Assembly (NCBI RefSeq): GCF_014697355.1
Contig: NZ_JACJRQ010000022.1
Coordinates: 79,460-143,459 of the forward strand
Length of the DNA stretch: 64,000 bases
Direction of reading: 5' to 3'
From: Nostoc calcicola FACHB-3891
GTDB taxonomy: Bacteria; Cyanobacteriota; Cyanobacteriia; Cyanobacteriales; Nostocaceae
Below, in pieces: positions 8,184-17,766 of the stretch (positions within the stretch are counted from its first letter, which is position 1; every line of letters starts with the position of its first letter). The notes beneath the pieces are model-generated. The model was not told where the DNA came from and did not search any database. It saw nothing but the letters and a program-made list of their open reading frames with translations. Made by a program: the position numbers and the translations under genes.

Positions 8184-10523
8184 ATGTCTAAATTGAGTCG
8201 CAGACAAATTTTAATATTTTTTGCTGGCAGTGCTGGTGCTGTTGTTTTAGGAGACAAACTCCTAAATGGTGTTACCAACGGTGCAGAAGCAAAAACAGCG
8301 CCACTGGGCTTTACACCTGTACGCCTACCACATCCTCTACCAATTTACCAACAGCAGAAAAATTTCTTGCCCACAAAAATTGGTGAAGGAGATGTAGTTA
8401 ATGCATCTGCGGATGTTAAGTTAACTAGCTACAACGTTCTTGATGATGTGGTAGTGCCGCCAGAATACGAACGTTATGTAATTGTCAGTTGGGGCGATCG
8501 CGTTTTTCCTAACAAAGATGATTATTTCGGCTACAACAACGATTTTACAGGTTTTATTCCTGTTGGAAAAACTAATGATGTAGGGTATTTATGGGTCAAT
8601 CATGAATACATTAGTTTTCCATTTTCTACTTTAGTAGTGGAAGACTCTTCTGATGTTAAAGGACTACCCGACGCATTTGAAAGCGTCATTGGTTGGGCTT
8701 TACCCTCCACGAGAAATATTGAAGTTGAAGGGGAATTTTTATATAACCAAGGCGGTTCCATTGTCCGCATCTCTCGCCAGAATGCAAGTAAACGTTTTGT
8801 TGTGGTTAAAGATGAAAAAAATCGCCGGATTCATGGTCTTTCTGGTTTAGGAATTAATAGCCAACGCAATGATGACTACAAAAATGTCACGGCTTGGGGA
8901 AGTCGCAACCACCAAAAAGGTGACCAAAATTATTTAATCGGAACTGGCCCAGCAGCAAGCCAAGTTTTTAATTTGTCCTCTGATGAAGTAGGTAACAAAA
9001 TTATTGGTACTGCCTTCAATTGTTCTGGCGGTAAAACTCCTTGGGGAACAATTTTATCTGGGGAAGAAAACTTCCAAAACAGCGTTACAGAAGCAGTCAA
9101 AGCTAATGGTACTCAGACAAGTTACACAGATAAAACTATTGGCAAAACTTTTGGATTAGTTGGCGAAAAATACGGTTGGATTGTCGAAATTGACCCCGCG
9201 AATCCGAAATTTCGTCCCCGCAAACACACTTCGTTAGGCCGTTTCCGCCATGAAAATGTTGCGGTGCGTGCTGAAAAAGGTAAGAAATTAGTTGCTTATT
9301 TGGGTGATGACAGACGTGGAGGACACACTTGGAAATTTGTCAGCGCCAGCACTATTTCTTCACCCACTAGTAAAAGCAACAGTAAGTTGTGGGAAAGTGG
9401 AACTTTGTATGTTGCCCGCTACAATCCAGACGGCACAGGTAAGTGGATACCCTTACTTTTAACTACTGCTACCAATCCAATTGCGCCGACAGTTCTATCT
9501 TCTGTAGAATTTGCTGCGTTACAGAAAGCACAAAAAGAAGGTCTTTTACCACTACCGAGACGTAATGGTATAGCGGGTGAAACCAAAGATGGTGGTGCTT
9601 TTAAATGCGATCGCACTAATGAAGCCAAAGCACTACCTGACTATCAAAATAAAAAGCTATCTGACTTCTACTCTAGTCAAGGTGCTGTACTCACTGACGC
9701 TTTTTTAGCTGCAAACTTAGTCGGGGGAACTCCCACGGCGCGTCCAGAAGATATAGAAGTGCATCCAACCACCAAAGAAGTTTTCATCGCCTATACTGAT
9801 GGTGCCCCAGGTAGCGATGGTTATCCTGATTCCCGAATTTTTCAAGTTGCCAAGTTAAGTACAGACACCAATGCGACGCAGCAATCAGGAGGACTTTACA
9901 AGATTATTGAAGATAGTGCTGATGGTACGGGCTTAACCTTTAAATGGCAGAGATTTGCCCAAAGTGGTGAAGCCGGTTCTGTGAATGGTGCTGGTTTTGC
10001 CAACGTCGATAATTTAGTTTTCGACGATCGGGCAAATGTTTGGGGTGTCACAGATATGTCTACTGGTACTCACAATGGTTTTGATGTGGGTGCCCAAGGT
10101 AAACAAACCAAAATCGATCACACAGCTAGCGGTAATGTTTCTGATTTTACAGGCGTATTCGGTAATAATTGGCTGTTTTTTATCCCCACCAGGGGCGCAA
10201 ATGCCGGACAGGTGATACCGTTTGCCTATGGGCCAGTGCGTTGTGAGATGACAGGGCCTAGTTTTGTGGGGAATACACTGATTATTTCAGTACAACATCC
10301 TGGTGAAGATTGTCCAATCAATGATGGCACGATTCTGAGTCGCAACATTGAATTACTGGATTTGAATGGTAGTGCATTCAATCAGACTAGGAGTTTACCT
10401 CGTGGAAGTAGTTGGCCGAGTAATATTTCCAAGGCTGATGGTGGTAAGGGTGAAGCTACAGGTGTTCCCCGGCCATCTGTAATTGGTATCCGCCCGAAAA
10501 ATCAAGGCAGCACGTTTATTTAA
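8184..10523 (+). CDS. phoX: PhoX-type secreted alkaline phosphatase (DUF839), paralog 1
   Basis: A 779-residue DUF839/PhoX family protein. PhoX enzymes are Tat-exported, Ca/Fe-dependent phosphomonoesterases that release phosphate outside the cytoplasmic membrane. The N-terminus has a twin-arginine motif (LSRRQILIFF) and a hydrophobic stretch (AGSAGAVVLG). Family features include VPPEYERYVIVSWGDRVFP, YLWVNHEYISFPF, GTILSGEENFQ, KYGWIVEIDP, GRFRHENV, ARPEDIEVHP and a C-terminal ISVQHPGEDCP. ATG at 8184 is chosen over TTG at 8181 because GAGGAAAG is suitably spaced and the paralog starts at the equivalent codon. About 75-80% identical by eye to the gene at 11568. A terminator follows at 10544. 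Confidence 0.85.
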   Translation: MSKLSRRQILIFFAGSAGAVVLGDKLLNGVTNGAEAKTAPLGFTPVRLPHPLPIYQQQKNFLPTKIGEGDVVNASADVKLTSYNVLDDVVVPPEYERYVIVSWGDRVFPNKDDYFGYNNDFTGFIPVGKTNDVGYLWVNHEYISFPFSTLVVEDSSDVKGLPDAFESVIGWALPSTRNIEVEGEFLYNQGGSIVRISRQNASKRFVVVKDEKNRRIHGLSGLGINSQRNDDYKNVTAWGSRNHQKGDQNYLIGTGPAASQVFNLSSDEVGNKIIGTAFNCSGGKTPWGTILSGEENFQNSVTEAVKANGTQTSYTDKTIGKTFGLVGEKYGWIVEIDPANPKFRPRKHTSLGRFRHENVAVRAEKGKKLVAYLGDDRRGGHTWKFVSASTISSPTSKSNSKLWESGTLYVARYNPDGTGKWIPLLLTTATNPIAPTVLSSVEFAALQKAQKEGLLPLPRRNGIAGETKDGGAFKCDRTNEAKALPDYQNKKLSDFYSSQGAVLTDAFLAANLVGGTPTARPEDIEVHPTTKEVFIAYTDGAPGSDGYPDSRIFQVAKLSTDTNATQQSGGLYKIIEDSADGTGLTFKWQRFAQSGEAGSVNGAGFANVDNLVFDDRANVWGVTDMSTGTHNGFDVGAQGKQTKIDHTASGNVSDFTGVFGNNWLFFIPTRGANAGQVIPFAYGPVRCEMTGPSFVGNTLIISVQHPGEDCPINDGTILSRNIELLDLNGSAFNQTRSLPRGSSWPSNISKADGGKGEATGVPRPSVIGIRPKNQGSTFI

Positions 10524-10543
10524 GAGATTAGCAAAACATTAAG

Positions 10544-10575
10544 GGCGATCGCAGTCTCAGTCTGGATCGCCTTTT
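10544..10575 (+). terminator. Rho-independent terminator of phoX1
   Basis: GGCGATC and GATCGCC arms separated by 14 bases and followed by TTTT, 20 bases after the phoX1 stop. The stem is built from a HIP1-type GCGATCGC core. Confidence 0.7.
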
Positions 10576-10616
10576 CCTATGAGTGAAAAATTCTTAGTTG
10601 AGTGCAGCAGCGATGT

Positions 10617-10946
10617 CTACGACAAGGCTTGCGCCAACGCATCCCCTAACTGTTTCAATGTTCTTTCTTTTACAAAGTCAGCCGCCGCCCGTGCAGACTC
10701 GGCTAAGATGGTGTCTGTGTTAGGTGTTAATTTCAGCGCACCACCCAAGTAGCCGAGTGACTTGACATAAGAATCAGATAAATTAGTCGAAGCCAGTCGT
10801 TTTACAGTCTGATAATCGCCGCTACGAAAGGCAGATAAAGCATGAAGGTGTAAATCATTTTCAGGATTTCCCAAAACATTCAGAATTGCAACAACAGCTT
10901 GATTGACTCGTTCTAGTGTTAATTCTTGCGTTTGTATAGCTTGCAT
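10617..10946 (-). CDS. Small hypothetical helical protein
   Basis: A 109-residue protein predicted to be mostly alpha-helical and soluble (ERVNQAVVAILNVLGNPEND, FVKERTLKQLGDALAQAL). A GGAG box lies eight bases before the ATG. It is transcribed against and between the two phoX paralogs. No Cys, no signal peptide, no motif I recognise. It may be a Nostocales-specific protein; its position between duplicated phosphatase genes suggests it may have moved with the duplication, but nothing in the sequence ties it to phosphate. Confidence 0.65.
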   Translation of the reverse strand: MQAIQTQELTLERVNQAVVAILNVLGNPENDLHLHALSAFRSGDYQTVKRLASTNLSDSYVKSLGYLGGALKLTPNTDTILAESARAAADFVKERTLKQLGDALAQALS

Positions 10947-11216
10947 AGTTATCTCCAGTTTTCAAAATTTTCACATATCACCCGGGACAAGTACACTATG
11001 TCCCAGTTGCCATCCAAGTGTTCTTTTACAAGTATTAGAGCAGAAAGCTCAGAACTGATGTTTGACAAACCTATTTGTCACCAACGTTTTGACAAATAGT
11101 GTGGTTGTCGTCAATCAAATTTATTACCTACCGGATTCATCCCTGGGCTGATTTTGTATTCTGACTTCTCAGAGACTTCCAAATAAAAAAACATCCAACT
11201 TTTATTATGGGGTGGA

Positions 11217-11252
11217 CATCTTGTCCGCCCTTGTTTATGGGCGGACAAGATG
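11217..11252. repeat. Strong inverted repeat, possible terminator or dispersed palindrome
   Basis: Perfect 14-bp arms (CATCTTGTCCGCCC / GGGCGGACAAGATG) around an eight-base loop, with a further CCATAAACAAG echo outside the right arm. It is 270 bases behind the minus-strand small gene's start, so it is not that gene's terminator. It resembles a dispersed cyanobacterial palindrome. Confidence 0.6.
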
Positions 11253-11339
11253 CCCATAAACAAGATTGGATAATTTATTTCTTGGTAATCCCTGATTTTT
11301 AAATTTTCTAGACTTTAGTCAAATAGAGAATAAATCTCC

Positions 11340-11369
11340 ATTAATCAATATATAACCTAGTGTTAATTT
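11340..11369 (+). promoter_or_regulatory. Predicted Pho box upstream of phoX2
   Basis: Three eight-base units with three-base spacers: ATTAATCA, TATAACCT, GTTAATTT, each one mismatch from YTTAAYYW. The middle unit and the first spacer are identical to the phoX1 site at 7788-7817. It lies about 200 bases before the phoX2 ATG. Confidence 0.55.
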
Positions 11370-11567
11370 TTGCTGATTAGATTATATGACAAAGTGAAAA
11401 AATTTTGTCTAGTTAAGTGACCTAAATACCAAACAAGCTTTTGTTAACCACAGGTTATTGACTATTCAAAATCTCTGGCATTTCATGTCAACAACTGGTG
11501 GCTTTTTCTGTCAGGAATCAAGAATTGCCTTTACGAGATTTTTTATGTCACAGGAGAGGACAGTTTA

Positions 11568-13925
11568 ATGTCTAAATTGAGTCGCAGACAAATTTTAATC
11601 TTTTTTGCTGGCAGTGCTGGTGCTGTGTTGGGAGACACCATTCTAGATGGTATTTCTAGTGTTGCAGGAGCAAATAATACGCCACTGAGCTTTACACCAG
11701 TGCGCTTACCCCATCCACTACCTGTTTATCAACACCAGAAAAGTTTCTTGCCGACGGGAATCGGTCAGGGACAGGTACTCAATGCATCTGCAAATGCGAA
11801 GTTAAATAGCTACAACGTACTTGATGATGTGGTGGTGCCACCAGAGTACGAACGTTATGTAATTATCAGCTGGGGCGATCGCGTTTTTCCTAATAGCGAT
11901 GATTATTTCGGCTACAACAACGATTATACAGGTTTTATTCCCCTTGGCAGAACCAATGACGCAGGTTATTTGTGGGTCAATCACGAATACGTCAGTTTTC
12001 CTTTTGCCGATTTAGTACCAGAATCTCCAGCTGATGTTAAAGGATTCCCTACGGCCTTTGAATCAGTAATTGGCTGGGCTTTACCTACCACCAGAGGTCT
12101 TGAATTTGACGGAGAAGCTTTATACAACTTAGGCGGATCAATCATCCGTATCTCCAGCCGTAATTCTAATAACCGTTATGCTGTAGTCAAAGGTGATGCG
12201 AGAAATCGTCGCCTTCATGGTCTTTCTGGGTTGGGAATTAATAGCCAAAGGACTGATGAATATAAAAATGTCACTTCTTGGGGAAGTCGCAGCCACCAGA
12301 AAGGTGACCAAAACTATTTAATCGGCACTGGCCCAGCCGCCACCCAAGTATTTAACCTTTCATCCGATGGACTAGGTGACAAAATTATTGGTACTGCCTA
12401 TAACTGTTCTGGCGGTACAACTCCTTGGGGAACTATTTTAAGTGGTGAAGAAAACTTTCAAGGAAGTACGGCATTTTTCGTTGGTGTCACAGAATCAGTC
12501 ACCCCTAATGGTACTCAAACAGGTTATACCGATGGTACTACAGGTAAAACCTTCGGCTTAGTTGGGGAAAAATACGGTTGGGTTGTGGAAATTGACCCCG
12601 TTAATCCGAATTTCCGCCCTCGCAAACATACTTGGTTGGGTCGTTTCCGCCATGAAAACGTCGCCATCCGTGCTGAAGCGAAGAAGCCATTAATCGCCTA
12701 CATGGGTGATGATAGGCGTGGGGGACACACTTGGAAATTTGTCAGTGCAGGTGTGATTTCTTCACCAACCAGTAAAGCCAACAGCAATTTGTGGGAAAGT
12801 GGTACTTTATATGTCGCCCGTTACAATCCAAATGGTACGGGTCAATGGATACCGTTAAATTTAAACAGTTCCACCAATCCCATTCCGCCATCGGTGATTT
12901 CTTCTGTAGAGTTTGCCGCTTTGGGTTCGGCTCAAAGAAATGGTCTTTTACCCCTACCAAAACGCAATGGTATTGCAGGTCAAACCACAGATGGTGGTTC
13001 CCTCCCAATCGATCGCACCAATGAAGCAGAGAGACTACCTGCTTATCAAGGTAAGAAGCTATCTGATTTCTACACTTCCCAAGGTGCTATCCTGGCTGAT
13101 GCTTTCTTAGCAGCTAACTTAGCCGGCGGCACCCCCACAGCACGTCCAGAAGATTTGGAAGTGCATCCAACTACCAAAGAAGTCTTCATTTCCTATACTG
13201 ATGGTGCGCCAGGAAGCGATGGTTATCCAGATTCCCGCATTTTCCAGGTTGCCAAGTTAAGTACAGATCCTAACGCGACTCAGCAATCAGGGGGATTGTA
13301 CAAGATTATTGAAGATAGTGCCGATGGTACAGGTCTAACCTTCCGTTGGCAGAGATTTGCCCAAGGTGGAGAAGCCGGATCTATTTCTGGTACTGGTTTT
13401 GCCAATGTAGATAACCTAGTGTTCGATAATAAGGCAAATATCTGGGGTGTCACGGATATGTCTACTGACACTCACAATGGTTTTGGCCTTGGTGCTGCCG
13501 GAACCCCAACCACCATCAATCATGCAGTTGCTGGTAATGTTTCTTCCTTTACCGGAGTTTTTGGTAATAACTGGTTATTCTACATTCCTACTACTGGTAC
13601 TGATGCCGGAAAGTTAATACCTTTTGCTCATGGACCAGTGCGTTGTGAGATGACCGGGCCAACTTTTGTGGGAGATACTCTAATTATTTCCGTACAGCAT
13701 CCTGGTGAAAATTGTCCGATTAATGACGGAACAATACTGAGTCGGGATATTGAATTACTCGATTTGAATGGTGTTACATTCAATCAGGCTCGCACTGTAC
13801 CTCGTGGCAGTAGTTGGCCAAGTAACATCCCAACCGCTGACGGTGGTAAGGGTCAACCTCAAGGTCTACCCAAACCATCTGTGATTGCCATCAAACGCAA
13901 GAATCCTACTGGTAATTTTACTTAG
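11568..13925 (+). CDS. phoX: PhoX-type secreted alkaline phosphatase (DUF839), paralog 2
   Basis: A 785-residue paralog of the gene at 8184, colinear over its whole length, with the same Tat motif (LSRRQILIFF) and family motifs (EYERYVIISWGDRVFP, GYLWVNHEYVSFPF, GEENFQGS, GRFRHENV, HPGENCP). The main differences are a slightly different signal region and an extra STAFFVG segment after GEENFQG. The first 30 bases of coding DNA are nearly identical in both genes. The two most likely arose by tandem duplication. Both are preceded by Pho-box-like motifs, so they are probably co-induced by phosphate starvation. RBS GAGAGGA precedes the ATG. Note the gene name is by family only; substrate is not proven. 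Confidence 0.85.
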   Translation: MSKLSRRQILIFFAGSAGAVLGDTILDGISSVAGANNTPLSFTPVRLPHPLPVYQHQKSFLPTGIGQGQVLNASANAKLNSYNVLDDVVVPPEYERYVIISWGDRVFPNSDDYFGYNNDYTGFIPLGRTNDAGYLWVNHEYVSFPFADLVPESPADVKGFPTAFESVIGWALPTTRGLEFDGEALYNLGGSIIRISSRNSNNRYAVVKGDARNRRLHGLSGLGINSQRTDEYKNVTSWGSRSHQKGDQNYLIGTGPAATQVFNLSSDGLGDKIIGTAYNCSGGTTPWGTILSGEENFQGSTAFFVGVTESVTPNGTQTGYTDGTTGKTFGLVGEKYGWVVEIDPVNPNFRPRKHTWLGRFRHENVAIRAEAKKPLIAYMGDDRRGGHTWKFVSAGVISSPTSKANSNLWESGTLYVARYNPNGTGQWIPLNLNSSTNPIPPSVISSVEFAALGSAQRNGLLPLPKRNGIAGQTTDGGSLPIDRTNEAERLPAYQGKKLSDFYTSQGAILADAFLAANLAGGTPTARPEDLEVHPTTKEVFISYTDGAPGSDGYPDSRIFQVAKLSTDPNATQQSGGLYKIIEDSADGTGLTFRWQRFAQGGEAGSISGTGFANVDNLVFDNKANIWGVTDMSTDTHNGFGLGAAGTPTTINHAVAGNVSSFTGVFGNNWLFYIPTTGTDAGKLIPFAHGPVRCEMTGPTFVGDTLIISVQHPGENCPINDGTILSRDIELLDLNGVTFNQARTVPRGSSWPSNIPTADGGKGQPQGLPKPSVIAIKRKNPTGNFT

Positions 13926-13935
13926 CAATATGAGT

Positions 13936-13964
13936 GTAGAGGCGTTAAATAATAACGTCTCTAC
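13936..13964. terminator. Hairpin behind phoX2, possible bidirectional terminator
   Basis: GTAGAGGCGTTA / TAACGTCTCTAC arms with a five-base loop lie between the convergent phoX2 and PEP-CTERM genes. It belongs to the GTAGAGACG hairpin family that is dispersed through the window, so it could act as a terminator or be only a repeat. Confidence 0.5.
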
Positions 13965-13983
13965 ATTAATTTTCACGTTGACT

Positions 13984-14544
13984 CTAGTTTGTTACTCCAA
14001 ATGCTTTTTTCTTGCGCTTCATCCCTAACGCCATAGCAGTGGCGATCGCCACACCACCAACAGTCATAGGTTCTGGTATCGGTGTACTCTTAGTGTAGGT
14101 TACTGTACCCACCTCTGTTGTAGACAATAAGTCGGCACTCAGAATGCTATAAAATTTTGCTCCTCCTGTATTTGGATTACCCGGATCGTTACCAATAAAA
14201 AACCGATCTTCAACTAAATAGCTCAGTCCTGACAGGTTACCATTTGCAAAGCTGACTACAGGAGATATTGGGTAATCAAAATCACTTGCCTCTGTATACT
14301 GAGTACCCAAGTAGTCAAACAAAATAGATAATCCGTTACTAACCCCTAGAGTTTCGTCACCTATCCCGGTTAAAGTCGAGTCATCATACTGAAAAGAGCC
14401 AAAATATTGACCAGGATTATCGCCAGATGTCGCATTCACGGTGAAACCGTAATTAACCAAGGCAGCTTGTGTTGGTTTAGCTACAGCAGCAACCGAGATG
14501 CCAACAGCAAAAGCAGCAATACTAATATCTTTAACTAATTTCAT
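13984..14544 (-). CDS. PEP-CTERM sorting-domain protein
   Basis: A secreted protein of 186 residues. It has an N-terminal signal peptide (MKLVKDISIAAFAVGISVAAVAKPTQAA, with cleavage likely after TQA) and a C-terminal PEP-CTERM signal: IPEPMTVGGVAIATAMALG followed by the basic cluster MKRKKK. These signals are recognised by an exosortase, as in cyanobacteria that export such proteins. The middle is a beta-rich domain of unknown function (YGFTVNATSGDNPGQYFGSF, DDSTLTGIGDE). The ATG at 14544 has GGAG nine bases upstream; an in-frame TTG 15 bases further up is less likely. Confidence 0.8.
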   Translation of the reverse strand: MKLVKDISIAAFAVGISVAAVAKPTQAALVNYGFTVNATSGDNPGQYFGSFQYDDSTLTGIGDETLGVSNGLSILFDYLGTQYTEASDFDYPISPVVSFANGNLSGLSYLVEDRFFIGNDPGNPNTGGAKFYSILSADLLSTTEVGTVTYTKSTPIPEPMTVGGVAIATAMALGMKRKKKAFGVTN

Positions 14545-14559
14545 CAGAAAATACTCCAA

Positions 14560-14964
14560 AGCTCAAAAGCGAATAATTCTGTAATTTCACTTAAATAAGC
14601 TTTCAACCAATGTGTGCAGGTTAAGAAATAACCAACAAAAGATGATCTTCGTTAAATCTTCATTTTGTCAACTATATTTAAATTTTGTGTAAACTTATTT
14701 CAATACAGCAAGTTATGTTGATATTTGCATCTGATTATCAACACTTCTTGACAGCAAACTTTTTGCAAGCAAAAGTGATTTTGCATGAAAAATATTCAAA
14801 CATTGAAAACTAGATCAAAAAATATTTGATCGGTCTATTCACAAACTCCGATCGAGATTCTGAATTCTAGCTCTTCCTATTCGGTTGTTGCATCAATAAA
14901 GTATATATGGATTAGTTTCGATATAATAATGACTCATTCTTTGTTTTCCTAACTGGAGAAATTA
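14560..14964. other. Divergent promoter region of the PEP-CTERM gene and argG
   Basis: About 400 A+T-rich bases with no coding frame. A TATAAT at 14922-14927 lies about 40 bases before the argG ATG and could be its -10 box, though I find no matching -35 at the right distance. GGAG at 14955-14958 is the argG ribosome binding site. Confidence 0.4.
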
Positions 14965-16167
14965 ATGGGTCGCGCCAAAAAGGTTGTCCTGGCATATTCT
15001 GGCGGAGTAGATACCTCTGTTTGCATCCCCTATCTGAAGCAGGAGTGGGGTGTGGAAGAGGTGATTACCCTAGCAGCAGATTTAGGTCAGGGAGATGAGT
15101 TAGAGCCAGTCAGAGAAAAAGCTCTGAAATCGGGTGCAAGTGAATCCCTAGTAGCGGATGTTAAAGACAGCTTTGTTAAAGATTACGCCTTTGGAGCAAT
15201 TCAAGCTAACGCCCTTTATGAAAATCGTTATCCACTAGGAACTGCCCTTGCCCGTCCGCTGATTGCCAAGGTACTTGTAGAGACGGCCGAGAAATATGGT
15301 GCTGATGCGATCGCTCACGGTTGCACCGGCAAAGGTAACGATCAAGTCCGCTTTGATGTGTCCGTTACCGCCCTCAACCCCAACCTGAAGATCCTCGCAC
15401 CGGCCAGAGAATGGGGAATGAGTCGTGAGGAAACCATCGCCTATGGTGAAAAGTTTGGTATTCCCTCACCAGTCAAAAAATCTTCTCCCTACAGCATTGA
15501 CAAGAATTTGCTCGGTCGTAGTATTGAAGCTGGTTTACTTGAAGATCCCTCATTTGAGCCACCAGAAGAAATCTATGAAATGACCAAAGCGATCGCCAAC
15601 ACACCCGATGAACCAGAATATATCGAAATTGGTTTCTATCGTGGTATTCCCAACACCCTCAATGGTGTAGCCAAAAAGCCAGTTGAGCTAATTGAACAAC
15701 TCAATCAACTTGTGGGAAATCACGGTGTTGGGCGGATTGATATGATCGAAAACCGTCTAGTGGGCATAAAATCGCGGGAGATTTACGAATCACCCGCGAT
15801 GTTAGTTTTAATTCAGGCACATAGGGATCTGGAAAGTTTGACTTTGACAGCAGATGTCACTCATTACAAGCGTGGGATTGAAGAAACTTATAGCCAAATC
15901 GTTTATAACGGCCTGTGGTACAGTCCACTCAAAGCTGCACTGGATGCCTTTATTCAAAAGACACAAGAGCAAGTATCTGGAACTGTGCGCGTAAAGTTGT
16001 TTAAGGGTAGCGCCACCATTGTTGGACGTTCGAGCGATAATTCCCTTTACACTCCTGATTTGGCAACCTACGGAGCCGAAGACCAATTTGACCACAAGGC
16101 GGCTGAAGGCTTTATCTACGTTTGGGGACTACCAACTCGCATTTGGTCACAGTTAACTAGGGGTTAA
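14965..16167 (+). CDS. argG: Argininosuccinate synthase
   Basis: A 400-residue protein of normal family length. It condenses citrulline and aspartate with ATP to argininosuccinate in arginine biosynthesis, in the cytosol. The ATP-pyrophosphatase P-loop AYSGGVDTS is at residues 9-17. Further signatures are AADLGQGDE, the substrate-binding region HGCTGKGNDQVRFD (about 117-130), REWGMSRE and PYSIDKNLLGRSIEAG. GGAG lies six bases before the ATG. In cyanobacteria arginine also feeds cyanophycin storage. It is monocistronic. Confidence 0.97.
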   Translation: MGRAKKVVLAYSGGVDTSVCIPYLKQEWGVEEVITLAADLGQGDELEPVREKALKSGASESLVADVKDSFVKDYAFGAIQANALYENRYPLGTALARPLIAKVLVETAEKYGADAIAHGCTGKGNDQVRFDVSVTALNPNLKILAPAREWGMSREETIAYGEKFGIPSPVKKSSPYSIDKNLLGRSIEAGLLEDPSFEPPEEIYEMTKAIANTPDEPEYIEIGFYRGIPNTLNGVAKKPVELIEQLNQLVGNHGVGRIDMIENRLVGIKSREIYESPAMLVLIQAHRDLESLTLTADVTHYKRGIEETYSQIVYNGLWYSPLKAALDAFIQKTQEQVSGTVRVKLFKGSATIVGRSSDNSLYTPDLATYGAEDQFDHKAAEGFIYVWGLPTRIWSQLTRG

Positions 16168-16284
16168 GAATTAGGAGTTAGGAGTTAGGAGTTAAAAATG
16201 CAAAATACAAGAAGTGAAAGTTAAAAGAAATAACTTTTTACTCTACTCCTAACTCCTCACTCCTCACTTTTCACTCCTCACTCC

Positions 16285-16917
16285 TCACTCTTCACTTCTT
16301 ACTTCTTTGACTTGTCGAGACTCCAGCCATATTGGCACAAAAATTAAAGCAGCTAGGATCAGTAATGCTGCGATCGCAAATTTACTCACCCAAGCAACTA
16401 ATTGTTCTAGGGAAATTATTTTGCCAGCAAAGAAAGCTAATGTCACCATCAAACTAGCCCAAGCAACTGCTCCTAACAAGTTGTATAAAAAGAATTTTCT
16501 AAAGGGCATTTCGGCTATACCAGCTAGTGGTGCAGCAAAAACACGCAGCAATGCCAAAAAACGTCCAACAAATACTGCTTTTGCACTATTTTGACTAAAT
16601 TGCTCTTTAATGCTCAACAGTCGCACTTCGGAAATCCGAAATATGCTACCAACTTTTACCAAGAAAGGCCAACCGCTAACTCTACCAACCCAATAGCCAC
16701 AAACTCCCCCAATTACAGCACCCATAATTGCGTCACCGAGAACCAGCCAGACATTCAGTTCGTCGCTACCAGCTAGAAATCCGCCCACTAAGGTCACGGT
16801 TTCGCCAGGAACAGGAATGCCTAAATTTTCTAGCAAAATTCCCAAAAAAATTGCCCAATAGCCGTAGTTGTGGGCGACTTCCTGGATGTTTTCTAGGGAA
16901 ATCAGTTCTAAAGACAT
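16285..16917 (-). CDS. DedA family (SNARE-associated/VTT) membrane protein
   Basis: A 210-residue polytopic membrane protein of the DedA superfamily. Family members affect membrane phospholipid carrier recycling and envelope homeostasis; several act as lipid flippases. Visible features are the hydrophobic re-entrant motif ENLGIPVPGETVTLVGGFLAG, the GYWVGR segment, the FVGRFLALLRVFAAPLAGIAEM region with conserved Arg residues, and FFLYNLLGAVAWAS. About five membrane segments. Start ATG at 16917 gives the usual length. It converges on argG across a repeat-filled gap (16168-16284, CTCACTCC-type repeats). Confidence 0.88.
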   Translation of the reverse strand: MSLELISLENIQEVAHNYGYWAIFLGILLENLGIPVPGETVTLVGGFLAGSDELNVWLVLGDAIMGAVIGGVCGYWVGRVSGWPFLVKVGSIFRISEVRLLSIKEQFSQNSAKAVFVGRFLALLRVFAAPLAGIAEMPFRKFFLYNLLGAVAWASLMVTLAFFAGKIISLEQLVAWVSKFAIAALLILAALIFVPIWLESRQVKEVRSEE

Positions 16918-17412
16918 CCTGCACCGCCGTCTTTACAAATTTTTACTTTTACTATATCTTTGCTTGTTTTTGGCTAGGGTGTCAATCAAACCGCTACATA
17001 GATTTATTGAATCTTTTTAATTCTGAATAATACATATATTCTACTTTATGGTAACTATTATGTTTTGAATACTAATTATAAGATAATATAAGATTTTTAG
17101 CTTTTGCTACCACAAAACTAGATCGCTGTAACAAAAATAAAAATAATTTATAAAAAATTTATAAATCCCCAGTTATATTATGAAAATTTTGTAAAAGACA
17201 CGGTTGATACCGAATTTGTTAAGCGCTTATGCCTATATTGGGAAAAGTTATTACAAATTATACGACATGAATACTGAAAAAATCTCTGTCAACTTCAGGG
17301 CTGAAATTACCTAAATACCTGGGTAAAACAGCTATTTTGTTGTTGAAAGAGAAGACGTATCAATGTCTGTTTTCGGTTTTTTGTCAAGTGTTCCAACTAC
17401 CCTGTTAAATTC
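16918..17412. other. A+T-rich spacer upstream of the STAS gene
   Basis: About 495 bases without a supported gene. Very A+T-rich around 17000-17170. It must contain divergent promoters for the DedA and STAS genes, but I cannot assign boxes with confidence. Confidence 0.5.
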
Positions 17413-17766
17413 ATGACTCTCACACAAGAACTTCAAGTGATTTTGTTCAAACCCCAAGCAAGCATCGATTTGGAAGGTGGTATGGCTTTGAGTGAACAAA
17501 TGGCTGGAGTCGTACCCCAACCTCATCAACTCTGGGTTATCGACTTAGCAGAAGTTAACTTTATGGACAGTTCTGGTTTAGTTCCTTTAGTAAAAGGGTT
17601 GAAAGCTGCACGTCAAAGAGGTTGTCGTTTGGTTCTATGTAACGTGCAAACCCCTGTACGATTAATTTTGGAACTAACGCAGTTAGATTCGGTGTTTGAA
17701 ATTTTTGACACTTACGAGGACATCTTTACTACCGTTAAAGATAAGAGTCTGGTGCTAGCAGCCTAA
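17413..17766 (+). CDS. STAS-domain protein (anti-sigma factor antagonist type)
   Basis: A 117-residue single-domain STAS protein. It shows the conserved LWVIDLAEVNFMDSSGLVPLV segment, whose DSSG motif contains the Ser that is phosphorylated in SpoIIAA/RsbV-type antagonists, followed by GLKAARQRGCRLVLCNVQ and LTQLDSVFEIF. Such proteins act in partner-switching modules with an anti-sigma kinase and a PP2C phosphatase. Neither partner is next to it, so it is an orphan. No signal peptide or membrane segment. The last 30 bases of the gene are echoed 119 bases downstream. Confidence 0.88.
   Translation: MTLTQELQVILFKPQASIDLEGGMALSEQMAGVVPQPHQLWVIDLAEVNFMDSSGLVPLVKGLKAARQRGCRLVLCNVQTPVRLILELTQLDSVFEIFDTYEDIFTTVKDKSLVLAA

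Larger units (their letters stand above)
10947..11567. other. Promoter region of phoX2
   Basis: About 620 non-coding bases. They hold a strong inverted repeat (11217-11252) and the Pho-box-like motif (11340-11369). The last 40 bases resemble the phoX1 leader (TCACA..AGAGGA then ATGTCTAAATTGAGTCGC). The rest is A+T rich with no coding frame. Confidence 0.6.

Noticed and set aside
12791..13024. Open frames overlapping the phoX2 coding strand
   Set aside because: They are alternative frames of a conserved gene, without ribosome binding sites or recognisable protein features.
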